The notes under the pieces were generated by a model. That model did not search any database and was not told where the DNA came from. It worked only from the letters and a program-made list of their open reading frames with translations. From Clavulina sp. PMI_390 (lineage: Eukaryota > Basidiomycota > Agaricomycetes > Cantharellales > Hydnaceae), in assembly GCA_015039315.1 (NCBI GenBank), contig WIDE01000012.1:129731-193730 (forward strand): 64,000 bases of DNA. The letters are read 5' to 3'. Position numbers and translations under genes: made by a program. This document shows positions 46,893 to 58,795 of this stretch, piece by piece; within the stretch, counting starts at the first letter, position 1, and every line of letters begins with the position of its first letter.

Positions 46893-48500
46893 TTAAGAGC
46901 TCTCCACGATAGGGGTAAGAGGCAGAGTCTGCGTATGCGCAAAGTCATCTGTGAACCCAGTCTCTTGCCCTATGGTTGACTCGGTGCCGACCTGCGACTC
47001 GTGGCCAACCATAGAGACGTCGACAGGGACATCAGGCCTCCCCTTTGTCTTGAGATATTTGGATGCGGATCGGAAGAATGACGAGGGGGGCGCGGAAGAT
47101 GTAGGAGCAGGGTGAGATGGACCAGAGGGGGATGCGCTAGTGAGGGAGTCCATGGAGAGTTCCTCCTGAGCTGTGCCAAGACCCTTGGAGCGATGGCTCT
47201 CATTCATCGAACGCCTGGAGTAGGAAATAGTAGGTCAGTTCACTGATGGAATCGATATAGGGAAATCGGCGACTTACGAGGCAAAGCTGGCAATGGTCTG
47301 ATGAGGCAGAGTCTTGCTCTTCGAAGGCGGTGACGATCGACGGTGAGGAATGCGGTCAGACACCCACTTCCAGTATCCCTGGAGATCATGCAAAGCCTGC
47401 GTGGTGGTGCAGTACAGCAAGAAGACGAAGGCCGAGGCGATTGGCTGAGCAGCCCAGATAGCCCAAATTGACTTGTACTCTGGGCCAGGAATGAGGATCG
47501 CGGGCACCTGGACGACCTTGCCGTAGTCTCCGTGGACCCAAGCCCAGTTCTGGTACGAGGAGAGCCCGTAGTAGAGCGATTGCCAGATGGAGAAGACGAG
47601 GTAAGCGGCGGACACAACGGTCATTGCACAGGCGAGCACGGCAAGACGAAGGAGTTGGGTGTGGGACATGAATGGAGCACCACGGGGCAGATCACGGATC
47701 TGGCTACGACGCAACCAAAGCCATTCAATGACGAGAACTGATGGAAGCGAGCGTTAGGAGGGCTGGGCCACTAAAGTTGTGGCAGAATTCGTACCTCCAT
47801 AGGTGACAGAGTTGATGTCAACAATGTAAATAGGACCGTTCTTCAGCAAGAGACTCGTCCAAGAAGTCCACACTGGAAGCATGCAACCAACACCTTCGTC
47901 TAGAGAAGGTTATGCTTCAGTACGAGGAACAATGGTGCTGATGGGTCTGGTCGACTCACAGATATTAAGCTGGTTAGGAGTAACAACATATTCTGTAGAG
48001 GCACCATGACAGCAAGTTAGCGTCAGAACCACTACTGATTGTTCTGAAGAATGACATACGCATGCCAGAGAATACGAGAGGGAGACCGATGCAGATAATA
48101 AAATCCCAGAGGCGGTCTCGCTGGCGGTCCTCCATTGTGGGGATCGACTGGTTGGGTGACAAGATCTTCTGGAGACTGTACATCGTACGAGCCGAGCATG
48201 CCGAGATACCAAGGAGACTGGCACTTTGGAATGCAGTACCTAAAAAGGGACTTATAATTAAGGACAGCCAGGTAGAAATGGAAGCACAAGGTACATACCG
48301 ATGTTGCAAGCAGGAAGGTATTTTACGATGACATTGTCATGCCACACAATGGAGGTAAAGATCAGGAACAGGTTTCCCTGAGCTAGCCAGAAGATGAGAG
48401 CTAGTGTGGGGATGTTCTTGGTTTTGATGTGCCATGGGATGGGTGCAACAACACCGAGGAAGGCCAAGATGGGAACGGCGACAACAGCTAGAGGGGCCAT
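46893..48500 (-). CDS. STE3: STE3-type pheromone receptor
   Basis: Seven membrane segments over about six exons. The start is MAPLAVVAVPILAFLGVVAPIPWH. TM2-3 carry the family hallmark FTSIVWHDNVIVKYLPACNI (compare SIVWHGNAINWAPVWCDI in STE3). Later: TAFQSASLLGISACSARTMYSL, IICIGLPLVFSGM, EYVVTPNQLNI, VLVIEWLWLRRSQI, HTQLLRLAVLACAMTVVSAAYLVF and IWAAQPIASAFVFLLYCTT. A Ser/Pro-rich cytosolic tail of ~130 residues ends PIVESS. STE3 receptors bind lipopeptide pheromones and signal through a G protein. Met at 48500 is preferred; an in-frame Met at 48614 would add a Pro-rich N-terminus atypical for the family. No pheromone precursor was found nearby. Confidence 0.88.
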
Positions 48501-49953
48501 CTGGGATGGAGGTGGAGGTGTGGAGGACGGGGGACGGAAGAGTGCGTGGCATGGTATCCAGGATCCAAGCGCACTTATAAGACCCAAGGCATAAAGGCAA
48601 TCCGTCGTGTTCACCCATGAGCAGCAACTCTACATCGGAGGCTCCGCCACAAAGGCACGAAGTGTCACACGTGACCCAACAAAGGGATTTGCTGCGGAGG
48701 CCTTCAACAGCACCCGAAGGTTCGCCTGCATGAGTTTCTACATGTCAAGTTTTACTGTCAACAGAATCTAAGACGTGAAACTGTATACTGACCAGGCTCA
48801 AGTGGTCTCCGTCGTCCACAAGGTGGACGCAGAGGACCCTGCGATGTCACCATTCGTGTCACGCTCCCACGATTTGCCACCTTCGTTGAATGTCCAGGTC
48901 GATAACCACTCAACTGAGTTAGAGAGACTAGTTTTCCAGAAGATCGCCCGCTTCTCAATCAGTTTACCCAGTCGCACGAAGGGGTTTTGTGCAATCCTCC
49001 TTTGTGGGAACAATGAGAGGTCAATACTCCCTGATATTCAGCCACTGCCGAAGTACATATTCGACAGGCACAGGGTGTATTGGCAGATCTTGCGGTGGCA
49101 ATTGGAGGGGCCGGAAGTGGAAGAACACAGAGATTGCCCAGAGATGTAAAGACCAAGATAGTCTTTCACCTTGTCAGAGTGATGTCTCGTATTCGATATC
49201 CCATGTGGATGTCATGTGCGTGCATGATTAGGATGCCTATACAACCGGGGTTCAAAGAAAAGCCCCCATTTTGATAAGCCCGCCTAACAGCAAGAGATAG
49301 GGGGAAAGCGTTGGCATAGAATCGAGAGGAGGCGGGAAGGGGCACGTCGTCAGCGCCCGCATCCACCAAGGTGGTCGGTAGTACCATAATATTTGAAACT
49401 AGCTTCATGAATGAAACAGGGCTGAGAGCCAACCTCCAACGCAGGAAGGCAGGCAGGGGTTACTTCTGATACCTGTTCAATGCTCGTGTGCGATGAAGCT
49501 GTCAATGTCATTTTCTGTAATCATCGAGTGGTTGTATAACCCATCAATTTCATTAGAGGATCATAGCACATTTTGTTTTAATTCCTTATCACCTTTGCAC
49601 TATCTGTTTGTTTGGTAAAATAGAGAGATAATATGGCGTTGCGTCACCTGCCCAGGCCTGGTGTCGGGGCCGCCAGCGGACTTTGCCTAAGCTCCCAATC
49701 GGTCGTGCTTGGAATATACAGAGCCGCTTTAGGTCGCGAACTGTCCGACAGCGTACTGCAAGTGCTCAAGAGCCGTCCAGGCAGTCGGCGCTTATATTTT
49801 TCTGGGGCGCGCACGCTGCCACGATCGACCCAACCTCCCCATCCTGTTCCTCCCAGGCTCGGCTCTGCGGCACACAGGCCAGTCAGCTCTCAACTCGACC
49901 TCCAGTAACGCCGCGATATCGGAACACGCGCGACGTTTCCGAAAGCTGGCCAT
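48501..49953. other. Long gap with no supported gene
   Basis: 1453 bases between the receptor and the carrier gene. Open frames exist (for example 48775-49149 plus and 49166-49432 minus), but none looks like a known family or has convincing splice structure. I scanned both strands for short frames ending in a Cys-aliphatic-aliphatic-X box and found none with aliphatic residues. The last ~300 bases precede the carrier and include a 91-codon frame (49633-49908) that may be leader sequence. Confidence 0.45.
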
Positions 49954-51446
49954 ATGAGCCCAAATGCCTCCTCCTCTTCATCGTCTACTTTAGTCATCCG
50001 GAACTCTTCCGCATTTGCTGGCGCGGGCGCTGGGCTTGTCTCGAGCATTATCACTTGCCCACTCGATGTCATCAAGACCCGATTACAGGCGCAGAAGGCA
50101 GCAAGAGGTCGAATAGACTACCTTGGCGTGTTTGGTGGGTTGTCAAGCTGTATAAGCTCCTGAGTTGCCGAGAGACTTATAGCACCTTTGTCTATCTCTC
50201 TATCTCTGCACTGGTGGCTCCATCGTACGAGCAGGTCTTATCAAGCACATCTGGCTCCGCGACGGTGTCAGAGGCTACTATCGTGGCCTGGGTCCAACTA
50301 TACTGGGCTATATTCCCACATGGGCCATATACTTCTCAGTCTACGACGGCCTCAAGCGCCAAGGTGGCGAAGGCTACGGAGGTATGGCTCGTACCATCTA
50401 CCCCACACTGCATTCAATCAGGACTCAATGAATCACTTCCTTGTGCTATCCCATAACATCTGCTTCACTATCCCCACACAGAGCACCACGCCGTCAAGAG
50501 CGAAGCAATGGCGTTACACATCTCGGCCGCTATGACGGCAGGGGCTACCAGCTCATTGCTCACCCACCCAATCTGGGTAGTCAAGACTCGCTTCATGGTC
50601 TGTGATTTTCTTTCCTTCGGGCTTGGTGTATCCGAAGTGCCGATCTCATGCTCCTACTTTCCCCGATATCAATAGACTCAACCATCCCAAGAAGTTCGCT
50701 ATCGGCACACACTAGACGCCTTCGTCCGAATATATCGAAGCGATGGCATTCACGCTTTCTACCGAGGACTCATTCCAAGCCTCTTTGGTGTCACACATGT
50801 CGCTGTTCAGTTCCCCCTGTACGAGGAGCTCAAGCTCCGGCTCGGTACGCTAATCCTCTACCCGTCGGGTCGACTCTCACATGACACATGGCACTGATCA
50901 GTCCTACTTATTTTTCTTCATCTATCATCAATCCAGCTGATCGCCAGAACATCCCAGTGACCTCGCTATCATCTCCTGCGTTATTTATCTGTTCTTCTAT
51001 TTCAAAGATGGTCGCGACCCTCGTAACATACCCTCATGAAGTAATCCGCACTCGCCTCCAAATCGACTACTCTCATTCACACCAACACTCTGGTACTCCC
51101 CCGCACCCCAATTTCTCCACTGTTCCAAAACCTGGTCACGCCCTCAGCCTTCGGGCACTCTGGTACACCACCAGTCTTGTATGGCACGAGAATGGGTGGC
51201 GAGGGATGTATCGGGGGATATCTATCAACCTGTTACGAACAGTCCCTAATAGCGTCATAACACTGATAACGTGAGTTTCGCTAGCTTCCTATTATCTTAT
51301 CAAGTCTCATTTGACTTTCTCTACCATCACATCCAATACGCCCTAGTTACGAGCAAATCATGCGCTATTTCATGCTGGCGAGGTCGGACCCACCGTTGAC
51401 AGAGAGAAAAGCTCAAATCAAGGACAGACCACGTGTTTCGGACTAG
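49954..51446 (+). CDS. Mitochondrial carrier, NAD+/pyrimidine-nucleotide group
   Basis: About six exons encode three carrier repeats, each with the Px[DE]xx[KR] signature: CPLDVIKTRLQAQ, HPIWVVKTRFM and YPHEVIRTRLQ. Each is followed by a second helix: GYYRGLGPTILGYIPTWAIYFSVYDGLK, AFYRGLIPSLFGVTHVAVQFPLYEELK and GMYRGISINLLRTVPNSVITL. PIWVVKTR and the PTWAIYFSVY motif match Ndt1/Yia6 (NAD+), Flx1 and Rim2-type carriers. NAD+ import into mitochondria is the best guess; FAD/folate transport is possible. The start (MSPNASSSSSSTLVIRNSSAF) gives a short N-terminus before the first helix. Confidence 0.88.
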
Positions 51447-52921
51447 GGATATTCTCAGTCAATGATTGCCATTTTATTCTTTTTTCGCACCGTCGCGGCC
51501 ATCAATCAACTGCAAATAGACCTTACCTGTTATGATGGGGCTTGAAAGCCTCCATTCTGCCCCACCTGCCTCGAGCTATTGCCTTTTGTATAAATTTTTA
51601 GGAAAATGCTAGTGGAAGGGGCAATATTAGGCTCTGTTGTGATGGTCATATGCACCCGTACGTTGCGCTTGCCACCAGCAAGATATTGTGTGCTGCAATC
51701 GAAGGCGTTCGTGTTAGAGCGCATTTGACACAACCTCGTGTTGGCTATAATTGTGTGATTTGAGTGTGAGCCAAATGGATATTCGTTGATATTTTGAGCG
51801 AGTTCTGGTGGTCAATCACAGCCTCAATGAGGCTTACGTTCCTGCTGTCTTACTACTGTATGAATTATTAATCCAAGAAGGGAAATAATGGAGTGTATTG
51901 CCATATTGTCAACCGAGGCCCGACATCCAGTGAGCTACGGTAGCTCACAGGCCGATTTCCAACATATCAACTACATCGCCACCAGCAGGTTATCAGTCAA
52001 AGCCAAGAGTGAAAACATGAGGTCTCAGTTGAATAACTGGAATTACACAGCTCAACGCCGGCCAGTGCAAAATAAGTACTAGTCCCTATCGATTCAGGCC
52101 AAAAACTATGATTCCTGATAACTTCCAAGTTCCAGAGCACCCCCAATGTCTAGACTGACCTCTAAAACGGTTCTCAGCCTCTCCAAGGTCGAGAGACGCT
52201 CGACATTACCACGGCGCTAAAATACGTCTCCGCCACGGTGGCTATTCACGAGAAGGGCAGAGGGCTTGCGGTTCCCTCCGCCCCAATCTAGTAACTGCTC
52301 AGCATCTCTCCGGTCCGCGAGATTGATTCTTCCTCCTCCCCCATTGATTTCCGATTAAGGCTGTCCAGTCACGACGCCAATGGCCAATCATTGCGGGCTT
52401 GGGTAGGATCCGTTGTGCTGGAGCATTCATCCACCTGTTTGCGGCGACTCTGCTTCCCACTGTATTCGGCCTCAGAAGGTCTCCCGCCGACTCGGGACCC
52501 TTGCCACTCTCGTAGATGTCGCGCAGGAGTGGTCGCCGTTCTGTGTCCTTCAAACCATGAGAATTGTGGCGCCCACTATTTTTGGGATCTGTGAGAGCCC
52601 ATCATTGCTCAGGAGGGTCGTTTACTGCGTCAACGTCTCCAAATTCCACCACGGCTATTCCATATTATCTTCTCCACAAATGCACGGCAGTCGTATTCCA
52701 TTGTCCAAGGAACGACTGGGACTGCCCTAGATGAATTTATCAGCGTGCCTGAATGTACCTGCCCTTGGATCTCAAATGGCCGCTTTATCTGGGGACGACC
52801 TTGAACGTTCTATGTGATCGAGGCTGGCATCATCCCCTCTTCCGGTTTCCGAGAGGATCCTTCCCAGCCTGATTTCCCAATTGTGGAATCCCAGGTCAAC
52901 CTAAACTCAACTTTCACCACC
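51447..52921. other. Long gap, partly coding-like but interrupted
   Basis: 1475 bases. The first ~650 are AT-rich with no protein-like frame. From ~52150 the plus strand becomes GC-rich and protein-like in pieces: RRLGTLATLVDVAQEW near 52480-52530, then SIVQGTTGTALDEF and TCPWISNGRFIWGRP near 52690-52800. In-frame stops interrupt them (for example TGA at 52801-52803). This looks like a decayed gene, but I cannot name the family. The final ~120 bases probably form the 5' leader of the zinc-finger gene. Confidence 0.4.
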
Positions 52922-53882
52922 ATGGTTGCTGAATTCGAGGTTCGTGTGCTGTCTCCCTCATCTCTAGTCATCGCATTGGAAAGTAACCAAGTGATCTTAT
53001 TGTGATTGTAGCAACATGATGTTCCTCAACGTCAGTTCTCTCTCATCGAGCGACACCAGTGTGCCAGATAAATGATTTCTATGATTTCTAGCCTTTCCAT
53101 GCATTTATTGTTGGAACGCGAGCTTTTTGCTCGAGCGAGAACTGCAGCAGCACGTATCCACATGCCCCGACGCGCTCGCGTTCTTCGCCGGCGGCGGTGA
53201 GTTTGACTTTTTCGACCTCGAGGCCCGAAATTATGATCATCAGCGCCACTGACGCCGATCCCATAAACTGACTCGTCCCGGTGCCCGTTAAGGATCCGTC
53301 AATCACATGAATCCTGGAGACATTGCAAACTTTTATTCTCTTCCGCCCCACCCACGGCAAGTCTTGGGTTTGGGGCACGGGCACGCCAATAACTCCTCTC
53401 ATCATCATGAACAGCTTGGCGAATCTGCCAGATTCCCGAGCACCTCTTCCTTTCGCTACACTGGCGGAAATCTCTCGGCTGCTCCACTATATGATCTTTC
53501 ACCCTCCCAGCCTAACGGTCGTAATGGAAATGGATTGCCACCAACACAACAACAATTACCGTCATCAGTGATAGAGCATGAATGGAACACCAGCCCGAGC
53601 AGTGACTTGGCTGGCGCTAGTGGAGCAGAATTGGTAGGACTCAGCACGCTTTATTTCCCTGTCCGCGATCAGCCTATCGAACGCTCGACGCGGTATATGG
53701 TTTGGGACGGTGTGACGTCAATGCCGTCCGATGTCCCGTATTCAAGCCTCAGGGCCATGCGGTGGATTGCGACACCATATACCAGCGCGAGCGAGGTGAT
53801 GATCGAGGATGGGGAAATGGAGGAGCGTGAGGACACCGAAATTACTGACGAGAACGAAGTTGGCGACAACTTAGAAGACTGA
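52922..53882 (+). CDS. Small zinc-finger protein built on microexons
   Basis: Four exons close exactly in frame to 243 residues: 52922-52939 (18 nt, MVAEFE), 53012-53030 (19 nt), 53092-53196 and 53293-53882. Exons 2-3 encode QHDVPQPFPCIYCWNASFLL ... LQQHVSTCPDALAFF, a CX2CX13HX3C finger related to C2H2 fingers. The rest is Gln/Ser/Asn/His-rich disorder, then a region with YMVWDGVTSMPSDVPYSSLRAMRWIATPY and an acidic end (EMEEREDTEITDENEVGDNLED). The start has a strong context (CACCATGG). No named family recognised; a nucleic-acid- or protein-binding regulator is likely. Existence rests on splice closure plus the finger motif. Confidence 0.7.
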
Positions 53883-54407
53883 AAAGCAAGCAACAACAAA
53901 ACAATTTAGAAATAAAACTCTTTGCACATATGGTATCTCAGCTCCTACTTTCTGAAAGGACTGATGGTGATGGCAATGGCGTCCCCGACGGGAAGTGATT
54001 CTCCGACCGTGGCTATACTGCAAGGCTGAAGGAAGAATGGCTCGGACCTATTTGACTGTTGCTCCCCCTGTCAAATGGGTCGATCGTCGAATCAGGATCG
54101 ATAAGTTTGAATGAAGTCTGTTAGTTTCCCTTTGATCATAAGCTCTAGATCGACGGATTTGAATGGTACACGGTCGATTAGCAATTCGCGTACTAGGATG
54201 AAAATCTTCGTGATTCAGGCTGGGAGAGTCCTCCTGCCTTTGGAAGAACAATCAGGCTGGAATTGAGGCAACTCCTATTACTTTACACGTAAGTAAGTAT
54301 GGGTCATTCCGCGTCTCCGGCGATTGTCTGCACAGTCATTTAGGGGCGATCCTCCGCCAGAGGTGAGGCATCAACGCAATTCCCCGTGAAGGGCAAATCA
54401 CCTCGCT
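53883..54407. other. Convergent spacer
   Basis: 525 bases between the convergent zinc-finger and PPWD1 genes. No protein-like frame; it should hold both 3' ends. Confidence 0.4.
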
Positions 54408-57375
54408 TCACTCTACATCCACACTGATGATCTTGATATCCTCGAAGGGCTGCGCATCATCAAAAAGCGGATCGTTCACCTTCCATCAGGAAAACTGAGA
54501 GGAAGAAAAAGGTAAAAGAGCCGCACCTTGTCGACCTTATTTGTGCGCACGTTCTCGATGTTGTGAACGACTTCAAGCCCAGAGATGACACGCCCGAAAA
54601 TCGTATGCTTGTTGTCTAGCCAGGGTGTGACAGTGGTGGTGATGAAGAACTGTGAACCGTTCGTGTTGGGTCCGGCGTTCGCCATGCTGAGTGTATACGG
54701 CCTGCCCAACGGGAAGCATTGGTTATTATAGAGCGTTGCAGAGCGGATAGAATGGAAGAATAGGGGTGAAGGGGAGAAATATACACACTGGTTATGCCTG
54801 AGTTGATCCGTGAATTCATCTTCAAATTCGCGGTCCCAGATAGATGTTCCCCCTGTCCCATCTCCGAGGGGATCACCAGTTTGGATCATCTGCAATCATA
54901 CAATTCGAGTTAGTCACATCCATACGATCGCCATCAGTGTTTCCGTTGCAACAAAAACGAGACGGGGCACGCACAAACTTCTTGATCACTCGATGGAAAA
55001 TGACACCCTCAAAGTAACCGCTCCTAGCGTGTCCCACAAAGTTCTCCACTGCCTTGGGCGCATGTTGCGGGAAGAGCTTGCAATGCATGTCGCCCAGGGT
55101 GGTATGGATGACGGCAGAGTGTGCGAATGGGGAATCCTTGGAAGCCTTTCCTGATTGCGTGCCTTCATGCACCGCAAGAGTCTGTTCCTCTCGCGACGGC
55201 TTCTCGTTAAGGACATCACGGTCTGCCTGGCCTTTGGTATCCCTGGTAGTGAGGGCGTAATGCGAGTCAGTATATTGATTCCGGCTTGAGTGAACGAGAC
55301 CAAGAAATGAGTATCAATCGAGATAAGAGAGAAACCTACTCGGGTTCAGCACGAGTGAACATATAGAAGCGCGGCCGTTTGAATGCGGTGCAGAAGAGGG
55401 TTGGGTCACGGACCTCCCTACTTTGCAGGATGGGGTTGGCCGAAGCAGCTGCTGCCTAGAACGCCATTCAGCCACAAATACCATAGGCGAGTGATTGTTC
55501 TACCGGAGAAACAAAACAAAAACAAAAACAAAAACAAAATAAAACGAGCAAGACGTACTAGGGACGACATCCCCTTTTTGGCTGGAGCGCCTTGGTACAG
55601 GCTTAGGTTGAGCCATCTACCAGTCTCGTCCTTCCCTAGCAGCCGCACGACACGATTATTGAGAATATTGACAACTACGAGAAATGAAGATCGTCAATAG
55701 ATGAGATAGCGCAAGTACCGCGTCGTACAGACCCTTAATGCCCAACATCGTCGGATAGAGCAAGAAATTCCCACTCTCATCCCAAATGGCATTCATCGTC
55801 GCGCCAGCCTTTGGATCCTTCTCCAGCTCACGCTCCACCGCCAGCCGTCGTCCAAACTCCATGTCGTCGAGCTTGTAGACTGCTGTACCAGCCTGCTGCA
55901 TGGCCTGCACAGCACTCATGGATTCGTCATACGCGCGATAGAGTTTTCCGGTGAGGAAGTTGAATATGCGGATTTGCTGAGAAGGGAAAGAAATGGTGGC
56001 GAAATGAGATGATGAGGGTGAGAATGTCAACGATGTAGGCGTCGATTTTGTCTGTGATACCCCCAAAATTAAATGATTGTCATAAGCCTTTTGCGCACTA
56101 GACAAGTGATCAAAAGCTGGTCCATACTTTCTTGAATTCATATAGGTCGGTGGAGCTTTTGAGCTCCCACATGCCTCTGACTTTTGGTGGCTCGAACGGT
56201 TCTCGAGGTTGCCAGTATTCCAAGAAGCCCGACTGATCAGCTGAGACGACAGTGTCATAACGGTCCGTATACTATCTTCGGCGCAAGTCAAGATGAGTTG
56301 GGGACAGGGCTGAGTGGGGTCATTCTTCTTGACGAAAGCACGTGAGAGACACGAGGGGCCAGAATGACGGTATTCACCTTCATCAAATGCACAGGAGCTT
56401 GGTGAATTGAGACCTTTTCCAGCGCAGTCCCATTCCCACGTCCATCGTATATGTGAATAGCCCCAGATGCGCTGTCGGATCTGAATGGGGGGCGGGCATT
56501 CAGTAAAGTCGGGTGGCATCGGAAGCGGGGATTTTCTGGAGATGTGGGACCAAATATAAAGACTCACATCGCCAAAAGAGATTGAGCCTGGCCACGCTTA
56601 TGCACCCAACAGCAGGTGAGGGGCACGAAATCTAACTTCATCATGTTTATCATGTCTGCAAATGAAACGGGATGTGAGGGTCACATGCAAACCACAGCGG
56701 AGCTCAGCTCACCAAAGTTGACAACATCGAAGACTTTTACGCTGCCGTCCTCTGCCATGCTGGCACATAACTGCCCGTCTGCACTGACGGCAATTGCGCT
56801 AATCGGGACCGAATGGGCGCGGTAATGCTTGACAAACTCGATCCCGATTTCCTGCTTCTTCCATATTTTGAGGTGTCCGTCAACTGACGTGGTGATGATA
56901 AAATCTGTCCTGTGGATGGACAAGGAGGGTTGGGGATGGGAGGACTCGGGTCGTCAGGGAGACCTTTTCGGACACGGCTAGAACTGCCCCTCCTGCACTT
57001 ACTTTGCGACTTCAACAAAGTTCAGCACATCCCGATGCATAAAGCTCTTGGAATATCGATCCGCGCTCGGAAGATGGTCTAGGAATAGCTGCTCATGAGG
57101 TAGGACTGCCAGATGATGATGATCATCGCGGTCAGTTTACATGCTCGGAATGTTTCGGAAGTGGAGGATCGCCACGCACCTTTTCGTTTCTTCTTTGGCG
57201 CAGCGCCCATCCCGACATCGGACATGGGCATGGGGCCAACATCATCGTCATCATCATCATCCTCTATGGCACCATTGTTTTCTTCACGGCCGGCTGGGGG
57301 CCGACTGTCTTCTGGAGAGTCCTCGCGTGGGCGCTTTGTTGCTGCTGCTGCTGCTGCACTTGAGTCTTCGCTCAT
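54408..57375 (-). CDS. PPWD1: PPWD1-type WD40-cyclophilin
   Basis: Many exons. An acidic, Ala- and Asp-rich N-terminus with a basic patch (PKKKRK) is followed by the PPWD1 entry [30 protein letters not shown] repeats follow ([79 protein letters not shown]). The linker contains [21 protein letters not shown]. The C-terminal cyclophilin has [49 protein letters not shown] and [16 protein letters not shown]. The catalytic Arg of FHRVI and the QFF motif are present, so it should be an active prolyl isomerase. PPWD1 is a nuclear spliceosome-associated protein. The first ATG in frame is at 57375. Confidence 0.92.
55508..55541 (+). repeat. Short A-rich (CAAAAA)n repeat
   Basis: Several tandem copies of a CAAAAA unit, slightly degenerate, inside an intron of PPWD1. 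On the gene strand it is T-rich, close to an acceptor, and may act as an extended pyrimidine tract. Confidence 0.7.
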
Positions 57376-57684
57376 TCCGACCACAACTATTTCCGGATAT
57401 CACTTGTGTCTCTAAGTTGGATGATTCCGGTCACCAAGCAGGATCTGGCAGACTGGTCGTTGTGGACGCTGTGGGCGGCGCTTGTTTGGACACCGTCACG
57501 CGAGTGTTTCTCGTCACACGCCCTCGAGTCACGCACTGCTATATAGAAGAGGCTTAGTTCAACAACGATAGCGTTCCCAAGACCACCCCGAGTTTCTCCT
57601 GCGCTTGCACGGCGGTTTCCGTCATTTCCCGTATCTCGCTCCCTATTCCCTACTGCCATCCCACTACCCCCCTCGTCACGAAAG
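57376..57684. promoter_or_regulatory. Bidirectional promoter, PPWD1 / carbonic anhydrase
   Basis: 309 bases separate the divergent start codons. No protein-like frame is present. The stretch just before the anhydrase start is pyrimidine-rich (57630-57680), typical of fungal promoters. Confidence 0.5.
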
Positions 57685-58795
57685 ATGTCTTCCTCCATTG
57701 ACCCCATCATTGGCATGCTCAAAGCCAGCAATGCCGTCTGGGCAGAGCGAGTGTCCCAGGACAAGCCCAACTTCTTCCACGAGACAACCAAGGGGCAGAC
57801 CCCCAAGATCCTCTGGATCGGCTGGTACGTCTGTCGTAAATTCTGGATGCTCCGGTGTTCACATCTCAACCCCCGACTCCTTTTTTATCACCAGTGCCGA
57901 CTCCCGAGTGCCCGAGTCTGTCATCCTAGGCGCTGCCCCCGGCGATATCTTCGTCCACCGTAACATTGCAAAGTAAGCCGCCCGCTCGCTCGCACTGAAA
58001 ATCGACCCCCGCATCATCCCCATCCTTTGGTGATTGGGTCCCCAATTTCCCACGACTAACTGTTTCCGCTTCCTTTTGACAGCCAAGTTCGTCTCGACGA
58101 TGCCTCTGCTCTGTCCGTACTACAATACGGCGTTGAGAACGTTGGTGTAGAACACGGTGCGTTGCTATCATTCCTGATATTTACCTTCTTTCTGATGGAT
58201 GTTCATGTGCGCTGTCTCTATTTTCACTTCGGCGGGCTGGGGGGGTTCTTAGTGATCATTTCTGTGAGTGCTGGTAGCTTTCCATCCCCACATCGAATAA
58301 TAATACTGATAAGCCGCACAACTCATTCTAATTGCTATCAATCACGTATAGGGACACACACATTGTGGCGGGGCTCTCGCGTGTGTGCAAGGTGTCCGTG
58401 GAAGGTTACCCGTGGACCCGAAATCGACCCTGGCTGGCTTCCTCTCACCGATCGTTGAGCTTGCCGACGGACTGGGTCTATCTGATGAAAACATCCCAAC
58501 AGACAAGGCTCTGATGAGCCTCGTTGAGGAGAACGTCCGCGTGCAAGTCAAGAATGTGATCACAACTGAGACGATGCAGAATATTTGGAAGATGGGGAAG
58601 AACGGTGAGTTGATTTGCATTGGTTCTGTCATCAACCAATCATGGCTTGCTGATGATGATGATCCTCCCTCCCGTTTCTCGCCTGCAGTCGTTGTACATG
58701 GATGGGTGTACCATCTCGGCTCGGGTCGCGTCGTGGACCTCGGCGTATCCTATGGCCTGAACGAATACAAGCAGAGCGCTCCTCAGAAGGAGTAA
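57685..58795 (+). CDS. Beta-class carbonic anhydrase
   Basis: Six exons including an 11-nt microexon (58253-58263). The protein starts MSSSIDPIIGMLKASNAVW. Zinc-site motifs are CADSR (Cys47, Asp49, Arg51) and GHTHCGG (His103, Cys106), the standard beta-anhydrase ligands. Between them is PESVILGAAPGDIFVHRNIAN. The C-terminal end has VVVHGWVYHLGSGRVVDLGVSYG. The enzyme hydrates CO2 to bicarbonate and in fungi supplies bicarbonate for biosynthesis and CO2 sensing. Without the microexon, the frame before GHTHCGG cannot be closed: exon 58082-58156 ends in phase 1, and the exon starting 58352 needs phase 0. No targeting peptide is evident, so it is probably cytosolic. Confidence 0.93.

Noticed and set aside
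49125..49149. Open frame ending Cys-Pro-Glu-Met-stop, as a possible pheromone CaaX box
   Set aside because: The middle residues are Pro and Glu, not aliphatic, and the frame is 124 codons long and unlike pheromone precursors. CVHD at 49220-49231 was rejected for the same reason.
54810..55154. Plus-strand open frame over the cyclophilin exons
   Set aside because: It is the antisense shadow of PPWD1, with no independent motif.
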